Of a stretch of DNA of 64,000 nucleotides, positions 38,031 through 47,694 are shown in pieces. The position numbers were made by a program, and so were the translations under genes. The DNA is from Anaerococcus porci (GTDB lineage Bacteria > Bacillota > Clostridia > Tissierellales > Peptoniphilaceae). The stretch lies in contig NZ_VULQ01000004.1 in NCBI RefSeq assembly GCF_009696575.1, positions 62,001 through 126,000 on the forward strand, written 5' to 3'. The notes under the pieces were generated by a model. The model worked only from the letters and a program-made list of their open reading frames with translations. It did no database searches and was not told where the DNA came from. Numbering within the stretch: the stretch's first letter is position 1; every line of letters starts with the position of its first letter.

Positions 38031-39215
38031 ATGTTTGATTTTAAAAATGCAAAAAAAAGAGTAGACGAAGCAATTGACCCAACCTATATGCTTTATTCAG
38101 AGGTTTTTTCTAACCTTTCAAAGAATAATGTATATATTAAACCAGAAAACTTACAAAAGACTGGTTCTTTTAAATTAAGAGGAGCCTATAACAAAATTTC
38201 TAAATTAGATGAAGCTTCTAAGTCTGTAGGAATTGTAACAGCTTCAGCTGGAAACCATGCCCAAGGTGTAGCATATTCTGCAAACCATCAAGGTATAAAG
38301 GCTATAGTTTGTATGCCAGAAACAACACCAATGATTAAAGTAGAAGGGACTTTAAAATATGGAGCAGAAGTTGATTTACATGGACAAACATTTGATGAAA
38401 CAAATACATATGCACAAAATTTAGCCAAAGAAAAGGGATATACCTTTATTCCACCATATGATGATGAAGATGTTATTGAAGGACAAGGAACAATAGCTCT
38501 TGAAATATTAGAAAAATTTAAAGAAGCTGACTACATTTTAGTTCCAATCGGTGGAGGTGGACTTATCTCAGGTATAGCAAAGGCTGCAAAAGAAATTAAA
38601 CCTGAAATTAAAATAGTTGGGGTAGAGCCAGCAAATGCTGCTTCTATGCAAGCTGCAATTAAAAATGGTGGTCCGGTAACCCTCGCTTCAGCTGATACTA
38701 TAGCAGATGGTACAGCGGTTGCTAGAGTTGGAGATATAACTTATAAGATTTGTAAAGAATATGTTGATGAATATATCTCAGTAACAGAAGAAGAAATTAT
38801 GGTGGCCTTGACTACTTTGATGGAAAAACATAAACTAGTAGCAGAGCCTTCAGGTGCTCTTAGTCTTGCTGCAAGCAAAAAACTTGATTGTGAAGGAAAG
38901 AATGTTGTTTGTGTTATAAGTGGTGGAAATATTGATATGTCATTTATTTCTCAACTTATTCATAAAGGACTTTATGAAGATGGAAGGATTGCAAGATTTA
39001 CAGTTGAACTTGTAAATGCACCAGGAAAACTTAGAGATCTTCTTGATATAATTGCCTATACAAAGGCAAACATTATAAGTGTAGTGCATGATTCTCTAGC
39101 TTCAGCAAGTAGGTATAAGAACATTCAAGTAGAGTTGACACTAGAAACAAACGGAAAAGACCATATCAGGAAGATTGAGGATTTACTTACTGAGAAAGGA
39201 TATAACGTTCATTAG
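38031..39215 (+). CDS. ilvA: Threonine ammonia-lyase with ACT domain
   Basis: PLP-dependent deamination of threonine (or serine) to 2-oxobutyrate. The 394 residues match the single-ACT form. The PLP lysine is Lys48 in GSFKLRG; the phosphate-binding glycine loop GGGGL is near residue 175; the ACT regulatory domain is about 325-394 (RFTVELVNAPGKLRDLLDII). AAAGGAGG precedes the ATG. Its stop abuts the murE ATG with no gap. Whether it serves isoleucine synthesis or threonine catabolism cannot be told; no other ilv gene is present. Confidence 0.93.
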   Translation: MFDFKNAKKRVDEAIDPTYMLYSEVFSNLSKNNVYIKPENLQKTGSFKLRGAYNKISKLDEASKSVGIVTASAGNHAQGVAYSANHQGIKAIVCMPETTPMIKVEGTLKYGAEVDLHGQTFDETNTYAQNLAKEKGYTFIPPYDDEDVIEGQGTIALEILEKFKEADYILVPIGGGGLISGIAKAAKEIKPEIKIVGVEPANAASMQAAIKNGGPVTLASADTIADGTAVARVGDITYKICKEYVDEYISVTEEEIMVALTTLMEKHKLVAEPSGALSLAASKKLDCEGKNVVCVISGGNIDMSFISQLIHKGLYEDGRIARFTVELVNAPGKLRDLLDIIAYTKANIISVVHDSLASASRYKNIQVELTLETNGKDHIRKIEDLLTEKGYNVH

Positions 39216-40646
39216 ATGAATATTGAAAAATTACTAGAAGGAATCGACTATATTGACAAAAATATAGGAAATGATAGAGATATAGAGGGGATTTCTTCAA
39301 ATTCTAGAGAAATAAAAGAAAATTATATATTTTTAGCTATCAAAGGATTAGAATTTGATGGACACAAATTTATAGGCTCAGCCATTGAAAATGGAGCAAA
39401 TACCATAGTTTATACAAATAAGGATATAGACTTTAGAGATGGTATAAATTATATAAGAGTTGATGATTCAAGGATAGCTCTTGCCCAAATTTCAAATAAA
39501 CTTTCTAACTATCCTTCTAAAAAACTAAGGATGATAGGAGTTACAGGAACCAATGGCAAGACAACAACAGCCAATATGATTTCTTTTATTTTAACAAAAC
39601 TTGGGGACAGTTGTGGGAATATAGGAACAGATGGGGCAGATTTGATATATAAAACTATAGCTACAGAACACACAACTCCTGAGATTACAGATATAAATAA
39701 TATACTCATAGAAGCAAATAAACTTAATCTTAAAAATATAGTTATGGAGACATCATCCCATGGTTTATATCTAAAAAGATGCTTTGGTATAGACTATGAT
39801 TATGGTGTATTTACTAATCTTTCACCAGAACACATGGATTTTCATAAGGATATGGAAAATTATTTTAAGGCTAAAATGATTTTGATTCAAAATTGTAAAA
39901 AAGCTATTATAAATAAGGATGATGATTATGGTAAGAAAGCCCTAAAACTTGTTAAAAATCCTATAAGCATATCCATAAATGAAGAAAGTGACTTTAGGGC
40001 ATTAGATATTAAAAAAATTGATGAAGGACTATCATTTAAGATAAAAGGAATAAACTTTAAGCTTAAAAGATTTGGTATTTATGATATATACAATGCACTT
40101 TGTGCCATAGCGATTGCCTCTGATTTAGGATATAGATTAGAAGATATAGCAGATGTATTGAAAGACTTTAAAGGGGTAAAATCAAGGCTTGAATTTATAG
40201 AAAATGACCTTGCTATAAATATAGTAGTAGACTTTGCCCACACAAGCACAGCCTTTGAAAATATATACAAGGTTTTGCCAAAAGATAAGGACATATATGC
40301 AGTTTATGGTATAAGTGGGGATAGGACAGTAGAAATTAGGGAAGCTATTGGAGAAATTTCTGCCAAATATGGAGTTTTCTCTGTAATTACAGTTGATGAT
40401 CCCAAGTTTGATACCTTTGAAAATATCTCAAATGATATAGTAAGAGGTATAAAAAAGAGAAATGGTAAATATAAAATAATAGAAAATAGAAAAGATGCTA
40501 TAAAATATGCCATCAAAAGTGCAAAAAAAGGCGACTTTGTACTTTGCCTTGGGAAGGGTGAAGAAAATTTCTTAAAACTTAAGGCAAATATCAAGACTCA
40601 TTATTATGAAAAAGACACAATAAGGGAAGTTTTAAAAGAGATATGA
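39216..40646 (+). CDS. murE: UDP-MurNAc-tripeptide ligase MurE
   Basis: Adds the third amino acid (diamino acid) to UDP-MurNAc-Ala-Glu in wall synthesis. It has 476 residues. Walker-type GTNGKTTTANM is near residue 111; ETSSHGL and NLSPEHMDFH mark the central domain; YGISGDR and the substrate loop DDPKF lie in the C-terminal domain near 395. The loop is DDPK rather than DNPR, the usual meso-DAP signature, so lysine, ornithine or another diamino acid may be used. The ATG follows the ilvA stop directly with only a distant AAAGGA, so coupling is likely. Confidence 0.92.
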   Translation: MNIEKLLEGIDYIDKNIGNDRDIEGISSNSREIKENYIFLAIKGLEFDGHKFIGSAIENGANTIVYTNKDIDFRDGINYIRVDDSRIALAQISNKLSNYPSKKLRMIGVTGTNGKTTTANMISFILTKLGDSCGNIGTDGADLIYKTIATEHTTPEITDINNILIEANKLNLKNIVMETSSHGLYLKRCFGIDYDYGVFTNLSPEHMDFHKDMENYFKAKMILIQNCKKAIINKDDDYGKKALKLVKNPISISINEESDFRALDIKKIDEGLSFKIKGINFKLKRFGIYDIYNALCAIAIASDLGYRLEDIADVLKDFKGVKSRLEFIENDLAINIVVDFAHTSTAFENIYKVLPKDKDIYAVYGISGDRTVEIREAIGEISAKYGVFSVITVDDPKFDTFENISNDIVRGIKKRNGKYKIIENRKDAIKYAIKSAKKGDFVLCLGKGEENFLKLKANIKTHYYEKDTIREVLKEI

Positions 40647-41845
40647 AAATATTTGTAATAGGAGCAGGGGTAAGCTCGCTTGCCTTCTGCTCTTTTTTAG
40701 ATAAAAATGATATAACAGTTTTGGAATCAAATCAATTTTCTGGAAGAAAGCTTCTTGCAACTGGAAATGGAAGGTGTAATTTTACAAATATAAATATGGA
40801 TTATAAAAACTTTTACTCAAACGAAAAAGATTTTGTAAATTACAGTCTTGATAGCTTTTCAAACAAGGATTTATTAGAGTATTTTGAATATTTGGGAATA
40901 GAATGGATTAACTTTCCATCTGGAAGATGCTATCCTAAGACCCAATCCTCAAAAACTGTCAGGGACTCACTTTTGATGAAGGCAGAAGAAAACGCTAAAT
41001 TTATCTACAATATAAAAGTAGTAGACATTGATTTTAAGAAAAAACTTATTATTACCGATAAAAAAAGTTTTAAATATGATATTTTAGTTATTGCAAGTGG
41101 AGGACTTAGCCTTAAAAATTCGGGTTCTGATGGGTCTATTTTAAAGATTTTAAAAAAACACACTAAACTTATTGATCAAACATTTGGTATAACTAATTTT
41201 AAGACTGAGAATCCCCTATCAAAGACTGCTAAGGGCTGTAAGGTATTTGCCAAGGCTTCACTTTTTGTAGATGATAAATTCCAAAAATCGTCAACAGATG
41301 ACATAATTTTTCAATCCTATGGTCTTACTGGAACTGCAATACTTGATCTTTCCAATATAATTTCTCTAGCTCTTAAAGATAAAAGAAAGATTAGGCTTGA
41401 CATTGACTTTTATCCAGAGTATAAAAAAAAGGGACTTTTTGATATTTTAGAAAAAAAAGCCCAAAGATTTCCAAAAAGAGCTATTAAAAATTTACTTATT
41501 GGAAATATTGACCAAAAACTCATAATTGATATATTAAAAAGGGCTAAAATAAATGAGGATTCGGTAAAAATATCAAAAAATGACTTGGAAAAGTTGGTAA
41601 AAATATTAAAGAAATTTTCTTTTAATATAGTAGATATACATGACAAAAACAATGCCCAAGTAACACTTGGGGGTGTAGCTTGCGATAGAATTTATAAGAA
41701 TTCGATGAAGTCAAAGGATATGGCTGATACCTATTTTATAGGTGAGATTATGGATGTGGCTGGAGATTGTGGAGGATATAATATTCAGTGGGCTTTTTCA
41801 TCGGCAAAGGCTGCATCAGATGATATAAGGAGATTAAATGTTTAA
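40643..41845 (+). CDS. HI0933/YhiN-type FAD-dependent oxidoreductase
   Basis: A 400-residue flavoprotein of the BaiN/HI0933 family. The N-terminal FAD site is VIGAGVSSLAF, followed by GRKLLATGNGRCNFTN; the C-terminal FAD-contact block is TLGGVACDRI and VAGDCGGYNIQWAFSSAKAA. The physiological substrate of this widespread family is poorly defined. It overlaps murE by 4 bp and the next gene by 8 bp, so it belongs to the ilvA-murE operon. Confidence 0.88.
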   Translation: MKIFVIGAGVSSLAFCSFLDKNDITVLESNQFSGRKLLATGNGRCNFTNINMDYKNFYSNEKDFVNYSLDSFSNKDLLEYFEYLGIEWINFPSGRCYPKTQSSKTVRDSLLMKAEENAKFIYNIKVVDIDFKKKLIITDKKSFKYDILVIASGGLSLKNSGSDGSILKILKKHTKLIDQTFGITNFKTENPLSKTAKGCKVFAKASLFVDDKFQKSSTDDIIFQSYGLTGTAILDLSNIISLALKDKRKIRLDIDFYPEYKKKGLFDILEKKAQRFPKRAIKNLLIGNIDQKLIIDILKRAKINEDSVKISKNDLEKLVKILKKFSFNIVDIHDKNNAQVTLGGVACDRIYKNSMKSKDMADTYFIGEIMDVAGDCGGYNIQWAFSSAKAASDDIRRLNV

Positions 41846-43130
41846 AATTAATAGAAAGCTTAAAGAATTAAAGCACAATGGAGAAAAGATATCATTGGCT
41901 ATTGTAGGATGTGGAAAAATGGGAGCAAGTCTTATTAACCAATTAGGTAGCATCGATGCAATAGACGTAGCCCTAGTGGTAGAACACACACCTAAAAAGG
42001 GTAAAGAGGCTCTTATCGATTCTGGAATTTCAGAAGATAAAATCATAAATACTGATTCTTTTGATGAGGCTTTTGAGGCACTAAATAGAGGTTTCGTAGT
42101 AGTTAGCTCAAATTACAAACTAGCCTATAAACTTTTACAAATTACAGCGGTTATAGATGCTACAGGAAATCCACCTTTTGGGGCCCTACTTGCTACAAAA
42201 ACTATCCAATATCATAAACATTTTATAACTCTTAATGTAGAATGTGATGCAGTAGTTGGGCCAGTTCTTTATGATATGGCCAAAAAGGCTGGAGTTATTT
42301 ATACTGGAATTGCTGGAGATGAACCAGGTTCTATAATTGAATTATGTGATTTTGCCTATGGGATAGGTCTTGAAATTCTTGTAGCTGCCAAGGGTAAAAA
42401 TAACCCTCTTGATAATTATGCTACAGCAGAAAAATTAAAAGATGAGGCAGAAAAAAAGGGACTTTCACCAAGAATGCTTACAAGTTTTGTCGACGGAACA
42501 AATACAATGATTGAGCTTAACTCAGTATGCAACTGCCTAGGATTTTTACCAGATACTTTTGGGTGTCATGGTATAAAAACAAGTCCTGAAACAGCAGTAG
42601 AAGACTTTAGGTTGAAAGATAAGGGAGGAGTTTTATCTTCATATAAGGTAGTAGACTTTTCACCTGGTATGGCTCCAGGAGTTTTTCTTATAGTAACAAG
42701 TGATAAAAAAGAAGTAAGAGATTTGATGAAATTCTTAGGCTTCGGAGATGGTCCAAATTATTTATTATTTAGGCCATACCATTTAACAAGTCTTGAAACT
42801 CCTATAACTATCTTTAATGCAGTAGTAGAAAATGAACCAACTATAGCTCCACTTCATGGTCAAGTTGCTGATACTGTATCAGTTGCAAAAAGAGATATAA
42901 AAAAGGGAGAAACCCTCGATGGTATTGGAAGTGACAAGGTATTTGGAAAGCTAACTGACCACAATAGGTCAATTAAAGAGGACCTACTACCAATAGCCCT
43001 TATTACAGAAAAAACAAGAGCTATTGTTGATATCAAAAAGGATACAGTAATAGACTTATCTATGGTAGAGCTTGATGAAGATGCCATAATTACAAAACTT
43101 AGAAGAAGACAAAATTCAATGAAACTTTAA
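41838..43130 (+). CDS. Homoserine-dehydrogenase-like NAD(P) oxidoreductase with SAF domain
   Basis: A 430-residue protein of the COG4091 type. The Rossmann motif is AIVGCGKMGASL near residues 21-32; GIAGDEPGSIIEL and TSFVDGTNTMIELN follow; the C-terminal ~90 residues form a SAF domain (SVAKRDIKKGETLDGIG). The reaction is not established for most members; dehydrogenation of a hydroxy or amino acid is likely. AGGAG precedes the ATG. It is the last gene of a four-gene operon with ilvA, suggesting an amino-acid role. Confidence 0.8.
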   Translation: MFKINRKLKELKHNGEKISLAIVGCGKMGASLINQLGSIDAIDVALVVEHTPKKGKEALIDSGISEDKIINTDSFDEAFEALNRGFVVVSSNYKLAYKLLQITAVIDATGNPPFGALLATKTIQYHKHFITLNVECDAVVGPVLYDMAKKAGVIYTGIAGDEPGSIIELCDFAYGIGLEILVAAKGKNNPLDNYATAEKLKDEAEKKGLSPRMLTSFVDGTNTMIELNSVCNCLGFLPDTFGCHGIKTSPETAVEDFRLKDKGGVLSSYKVVDFSPGMAPGVFLIVTSDKKEVRDLMKFLGFGDGPNYLLFRPYHLTSLETPITIFNAVVENEPTIAPLHGQVADTVSVAKRDIKKGETLDGIGSDKVFGKLTDHNRSIKEDLLPIALITEKTRAIVDIKKDTVIDLSMVELDEDAIITKLRRRQNSMKL

Positions 43131-43138
43131 TTTAAGTT

Positions 43139-43177
43139 AGATTCTTGCAAGAATTAATTTTGCAGGAGTCTTTTTTT
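43139..43177 (+). terminator. Intrinsic terminator of the ilvA operon
   Basis: AGATTCTTGCAA pairs with TTGCAGGAGTCT (12 bp with two G-U pairs), followed by seven T. Confidence 0.9.
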
Positions 43178-43222
43178 ATGATATTTTTTAAAAATCACTT
43201 ATAATTATATAAAGGAGATTTT

Positions 43223-43894
43223 ATGAAAATACTATTAGTTGAAGATGACAAGAAAATAGGAGAAGAGCTATCTTTCCAGCTTGAGCTTTTGGGCTATAAG
43301 ACAAGTAGGGTGGAAAATTTTGAAAAAGTAATAGATGATTTTAATAAAAGTGATTTTAGCCTTGTTATTATGGATTTGAAATTACCTTATAAAAATGGAT
43401 TTTACTGGACTTCTGAAATTAGAAAAGTATCCAAAGTTCCAATTATTTTTCTAACTTCTGCATCAGATGATATAAATTTAATATCTGCTATAAACTATGG
43501 AGCAGATGATTTTATTGCAAAGCCATTTTCTATGCAAGTCCTTCATTCTAAAATTATAGCAATTCTTAGAAGGTCTTTTGACTTTAATGATGTAGATGAT
43601 TTAAAGTTAAAATATGAGAACTTAGTTCTTGATAGAGATAAGATGATTTTAGAAATTGATAGTAAAAGCATAGCTCTTTCTAAAAATGAATTTTTAATTA
43701 TGGAAATATTACTTGAAAGTCCAAGAAAGATTGTAAGTCGAGAGAAGATTATGGATAAACTTTGGGCTACCGAATCTTTTATAGATGACAATACCTTAAC
43801 TGTGAATATAAATAGGATAAGAAAAAAGATAAAAGCTCTTGGCTTAGATAATCTTATTCATACAAAAAAGGGAGTAGGTTATTATATAAAATGA
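43223..43894 (+). CDS. OmpR-family response regulator, BceR-like
   Basis: A 223-residue regulator with a receiver domain (acidic pocket EDD at 7-9, phosphoacceptor Asp51 in VIMDLKLP, Lys in AKPF) and a C-terminal winged helix (about 130-223; LSKNEFLIMEILLESP, DDNTLTVNINRIRKK). Its neighbours, an intramembrane-sensing kinase and a BceAB-type transporter, place it in the peptide-antibiotic sensing group. A -10-like TATAAT at 43200-43205 lies close to the AAAGGAG. It overlaps the kinase gene by 4 bp. Confidence 0.92.
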   Translation: MKILLVEDDKKIGEELSFQLELLGYKTSRVENFEKVIDDFNKSDFSLVIMDLKLPYKNGFYWTSEIRKVSKVPIIFLTSASDDINLISAINYGADDFIAKPFSMQVLHSKIIAILRRSFDFNDVDDLKLKYENLVLDRDKMILEIDSKSIALSKNEFLIMEILLESPRKIVSREKIMDKLWATESFIDDNTLTVNINRIRKKIKALGLDNLIHTKKGVGYYIK

Positions 43895-44835
43895 AAAAGT
43901 TGAAAAATTTTTGTTCAGGAAATAAAGACTATATCATTTCTTTGATTGTATTTTCGCTTACATTTGGACTTATCTCTTTTGCCTTTTCACTTGATTGGTT
44001 GATTTTTCTTTATACTTTAGCCTTAGTTTCCTTTATTTTACTAATTTTATGTATTGTTAGATATGTAAAAGTTCAAAAATTGTTAGAAAACAGCGAATTT
44101 ACCTATCTTAGAGATGATATATATGAAAAACATATAGGTGAAATTTTCAAAAAAAAAGATAAGGAACTTAAGGATATAGTACTTAAAAGCAAGATAAGAC
44201 AAGATGATTTGGAAGGGCTTTTAACCATATGGACTCATCAGATTAAAACCCCTATATCAGCAATTTCACTTATTAGCCAAAGATACGATTGTATGGATAT
44301 AGACTTAGAACTTATAAAGATTGATGATTATATTTCATCTCTACTTTCTTTTATAAAATCTAGGAGGGCAAGCCTTGATTATAATTTCAAGTCATTTTCT
44401 ATTGAAAGCCTTATAAAAGATATAGCAAAAAGATATAGGAGTTTTTTTATAGAAAAAAGATTAAGTCTAAATCTTTGTATAGAAGATGAAATGATAGTAT
44501 CAGATCCAAAGTGGCTTTCTTTTGTTATAGAGCAAATTTTATTTAATTCTATAAAATATACAGAAAAAGGCTTTATATCTATAAGATATAAGGAAAATGT
44601 CTTGGAAATTATCGACAGTGGTATTGGAATAAAGAAAGAGGATATAGAAAATATTAAAAAATTTGGATATTCTGGAGATACTTATAAAAGAGATGCAAAC
44701 TCTACTGGTATAGGATTATTCTTGGTTGATGATATACTTGCTAAACTTGGATATTCATATTCTATTAAATCAGAGCCTAATAAAGGAACTGATTTTTCTA
44801 TAAATTTGAAGAGAAATAAATTAATTCAAGATTAA
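43891..44835 (+). CDS. BceS-like intramembrane-sensing histidine kinase
   Basis: A 314-residue kinase with two closely spaced helices (about 14-33 and 36-57) and almost no extracellular loop, typical of BceS/GraS kinases that sense through their partner ABC transporter. The phospho-acceptor is His116 in TIWTHQIKTP. The ATPase domain shows N in NSIKYTEK, DSGIGI, and TGIGLFLV. It is coupled by ATGA to the regulator. Confidence 0.92.
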   Translation: MKKLKNFCSGNKDYIISLIVFSLTFGLISFAFSLDWLIFLYTLALVSFILLILCIVRYVKVQKLLENSEFTYLRDDIYEKHIGEIFKKKDKELKDIVLKSKIRQDDLEGLLTIWTHQIKTPISAISLISQRYDCMDIDLELIKIDDYISSLLSFIKSRRASLDYNFKSFSIESLIKDIAKRYRSFFIEKRLSLNLCIEDEMIVSDPKWLSFVIEQILFNSIKYTEKGFISIRYKENVLEIIDSGIGIKKEDIENIKKFGYSGDTYKRDANSTGIGLFLVDDILAKLGYSYSIKSEPNKGTDFSINLKRNKLIQD

Positions 44836-44862
44836 ACTTACATTTTGTAAGTTTAATTTTTT
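44834..44862 (+). terminator. Intrinsic terminator between kinase and transporter
   Basis: AAACTTACA and TGTAAGTTT with a TTT loop, followed by AATTTTTT. The transporter therefore probably has its own, regulator-controlled promoter. Confidence 0.82.
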
Positions 44863-44928
44863 AAATTGTAATATTAGATTAGGGATTAATTTTCTGATTT
44901 GTACTAATATAGACTTACGGAGGATAGT

Positions 44929-45696
44929 ATGAATATTTTAGAAATTAATAATTTAAGAAAAGTATATAATGAAGGGAAAATAGAAACAAAAGTGACAGCC
45001 TTAAAGGATATAAATTTTAAGGTAAAAAAGGGAGAGTTTGTAGCTATAATGGGAGAGTCTGGTTCTGGCAAGTCAACCCTACTTAACCTTATAGCAACTT
45101 TAGACAATCCTACAAGTGGTGAAATAATTTTAAATAATGAAGAGATAAAAAATAAAAATGACAAGGAAAAGGCGAGATTTCGTCGTGAAAAACTAGGATT
45201 TGTCTACCAAGACTTCTCCTTACTTAACTCTTTAAATATTAAAGATAATATATTTTTACCCTTAGTTTTAGAAAATACTAAGTATAAAGAAATGGAAGAA
45301 AAACTAAATCCTATAGCTAAGGCTTTAAAGATTGACAGTCTTCTTTATAAGTTTCCCTATGAGCTTTCAGGAGGGCAAAAACAAAGAGTAGCTGTTGCAA
45401 GAGCAATAATTACAAATCCAGAAATACTACTTGCAGATGAACCAACAGGTGCACTTGATTCAAATTCATCAATGGAACTTCTAAATATTTTTGAAAAGAT
45501 AAATGAAACAGGTCAAACTATTTTGATGGTAACCCATTCAACCATGGCTGCAGCAAGAGCGTCTAGGGTTTTATTTATAAAAGATGGGAAAATATTTTAT
45601 GATCTTTATAAGGGAGAAATGACTAATGAGCAAATGTATGAAAAACTTGTTAAAAGCCAAATGATAATACTTGCTGGAGGTGAGGGTCTTGAATAA
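44929..45696 (+). CDS. BceA-like ABC transporter ATPase
   Basis: A 255-residue MacB/BceA-type ATPase. Walker A GESGSGKST is at residues 42-50, the signature ELSGGQKQR near 145, and Walker B ILLADEPTGALD near 165. It pairs with the large permease downstream, overlapping it slightly. Such pairs remove bacitracin, nisin or host peptides from their membrane target and signal to the kinase. CGGAGG precedes the ATG. Confidence 0.93.
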   Translation: MNILEINNLRKVYNEGKIETKVTALKDINFKVKKGEFVAIMGESGSGKSTLLNLIATLDNPTSGEIILNNEEIKNKNDKEKARFRREKLGFVYQDFSLLNSLNIKDNIFLPLVLENTKYKEMEEKLNPIAKALKIDSLLYKFPYELSGGQKQRVAVARAIITNPEILLADEPTGALDSNSSMELLNIFEKINETGQTILMVTHSTMAAARASRVLFIKDGKIFYDLYKGEMTNEQMYEKLVKSQMIILAGGEGLE

Positions 45697-47692
45697 GCTA
45701 AACTTTACCCTAGCTAAAAGGCAAATTTCTACAAACAAGTATTTGTACCTACCTTATATAATAGCATCATCCCTCATGCTTTTTATATTTAACCTTATAG
45801 TTGACTTAAAGACAGAAGACTTTATTTTAAATTCTAGGGGTGGAGCCTTTATTGAATCTATACTAGGATATGGTCAATTTGTAATTGCACTTTTTGCAGT
45901 ATTATTTCTAATATATATGACAAATGCTGTTGTAAAAAGTCGTTATAAGGAATTGGGACTTTTATATGGACTAGGCATGGATAAAGGATCTTTAAGAGGA
46001 ATTTTATTTATTCAAAATATAATCCTAGCTCTTCTTAGCCTTTTATCTGGGACATTTTTGTCCTTACTTTTATCACCCCTAATTATAAATTTGGTTGGGA
46101 GGTTATTAGGATATGGAAAAATAAATCTTAATTTTAATATAGATGCTATAAAATTGGGATTTATAGTATTTTCTCTTATATTTATCCTTATAACTATCAT
46201 AAGTTTGAATTCTATAAGAAAGAAAAATCCATTAGAACTTTCTCAAATGGCAAAAAAGGGACAAGCTCAACCTAAGTTTTCAATGATAAGTTTTATTTTA
46301 TCCATAATATTTTTAGCTTTATCCTATAAAATAGCTCTATCAATAGATGGGGCATTGGATGCTATACCAAAGTTCTTTCCTGCGATTATTCTTGCTATTT
46401 TTGGGACATTCTTATTCTTTAGGTCAGTTACAATTTGGATATTAAAACTACTTAGAAAAAACAAAAGAATTTATTATAAATCTACAAATATGACTTTTAT
46501 AGGAGAACTTATAAAAAGAAGCAAAGAATCAGCTATGGCCCTTTCATCTATAAGCATAATAGCATCCATGCTTTTGATGAGCTTTATAGTAATGGTTGCT
46601 ATGTTTATAGGAAAAAATAGTCTTTTAGATAGGATAAGTCCAAGAGATTTTGTAATATCCTATCAAAGTGAAGACTTAAAAGATAACATAGATAAGCTTA
46701 TAAATCTAGAAAAGTCCGATTTTAATATAAAAGAAAAAAATGAGGGGATTGCAGATATAAGCTTACTTACAACAAATGAGATAGAAGATGAAAAATTAAA
46801 GTTAGTGGAAGATGATGAATTTAAAAATATTATGATGGATAAAAGCATAACAATAGTATCTCTTACTGACATAGATTCATTTAATAAGGCCAATAATACA
46901 AAAGAAAGCTTAAATGATGGAGAGGCCTTAGTTTATGATTCTAAAAACAAGACCTACCAAAGCTTATCCATAGATGGGGTAGATTTAAATGTTAGTAAAA
47001 ACTTAAGGGAAATAGACTACATTTTAACAGATACAACCGCTACTCTTTTTCATAATCTTTTAGTTGTTGTAAAAGATAAAAGTGACTTTTTAAAAAAACT
47101 TGAAGAAAAAGGACCTGGGTATGATTTTGGTGAAAGGAGTATTCATTTAAAGTACTTTGATGTAGAAGAAAAAGATGTCCAAAAAATGGATGAATTTTCT
47201 AAGATAATGATTGATCATATATCAAAAAATCAAAATTTAAAAGGAAAGGTTGAATTTAAGAATGCCTACGAAGCAAGACTTGAATTCGACCAAATACACC
47301 AAGGAGCCTATATAACTGTAATACTTCTCTCTTTCATGTTCTTTGTATCTGCTATAGTTGTAATCTATTACAAACAAGTGGCAGAAGGAATCGATGATGG
47401 ACGTAGTATAGGAATTCTTAAAAAAATCGGAATGAGTAATAGTGAGATTAGAAAATCAGTAGCCAAGCAAAATTATGTGACATTTTTTGCACCCCTAGTC
47501 CTTGCTATAATTCATATACTAGTTGCAAGTAAGCTAGCCTTTGGTATCCTACAATTATTTACTGTGTTAGATAAGTCCCTATTTATAAAAATTGAAGTTC
47601 TATGTATATTGATATTTGCTATAATATATTTTCTTATATTTAGGATAACTCTACCTATATATTTTGAAATTGGAAAGTTAAACAAGGAGTAA
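45689..47692 (+). CDS. BceB-like ABC transporter permease
   Basis: A 667-residue permease with ten predicted membrane segments (FtsX-like groups near 50-190, 200-270, and 550-665) and a large extracellular domain between segments 7 and 8 (about residues 310-540), the family hallmark and ligand sensor. I chose the TTG at 45689, with GGAGG 8 bp upstream, giving MNKLNFTLAKRQ; the open frame extends 6 codons further to a TTG at 45671. It ends 2 bp before the esterase gene. Confidence 0.9.
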   Translation: MNKLNFTLAKRQISTNKYLYLPYIIASSLMLFIFNLIVDLKTEDFILNSRGGAFIESILGYGQFVIALFAVLFLIYMTNAVVKSRYKELGLLYGLGMDKGSLRGILFIQNIILALLSLLSGTFLSLLLSPLIINLVGRLLGYGKINLNFNIDAIKLGFIVFSLIFILITIISLNSIRKKNPLELSQMAKKGQAQPKFSMISFILSIIFLALSYKIALSIDGALDAIPKFFPAIILAIFGTFLFFRSVTIWILKLLRKNKRIYYKSTNMTFIGELIKRSKESAMALSSISIIASMLLMSFIVMVAMFIGKNSLLDRISPRDFVISYQSEDLKDNIDKLINLEKSDFNIKEKNEGIADISLLTTNEIEDEKLKLVEDDEFKNIMMDKSITIVSLTDIDSFNKANNTKESLNDGEALVYDSKNKTYQSLSIDGVDLNVSKNLREIDYILTDTTATLFHNLLVVVKDKSDFLKKLEEKGPGYDFGERSIHLKYFDVEEKDVQKMDEFSKIMIDHISKNQNLKGKVEFKNAYEARLEFDQIHQGAYITVILLSFMFFVSAIVVIYYKQVAEGIDDGRSIGILKKIGMSNSEIRKSVAKQNYVTFFAPLVLAIIHILVASKLAFGILQLFTVLDKSLFIKIEVLCILIFAIIYFLIFRITLPIYFEIGKLNKE

Positions 47693-47694
47693 GC

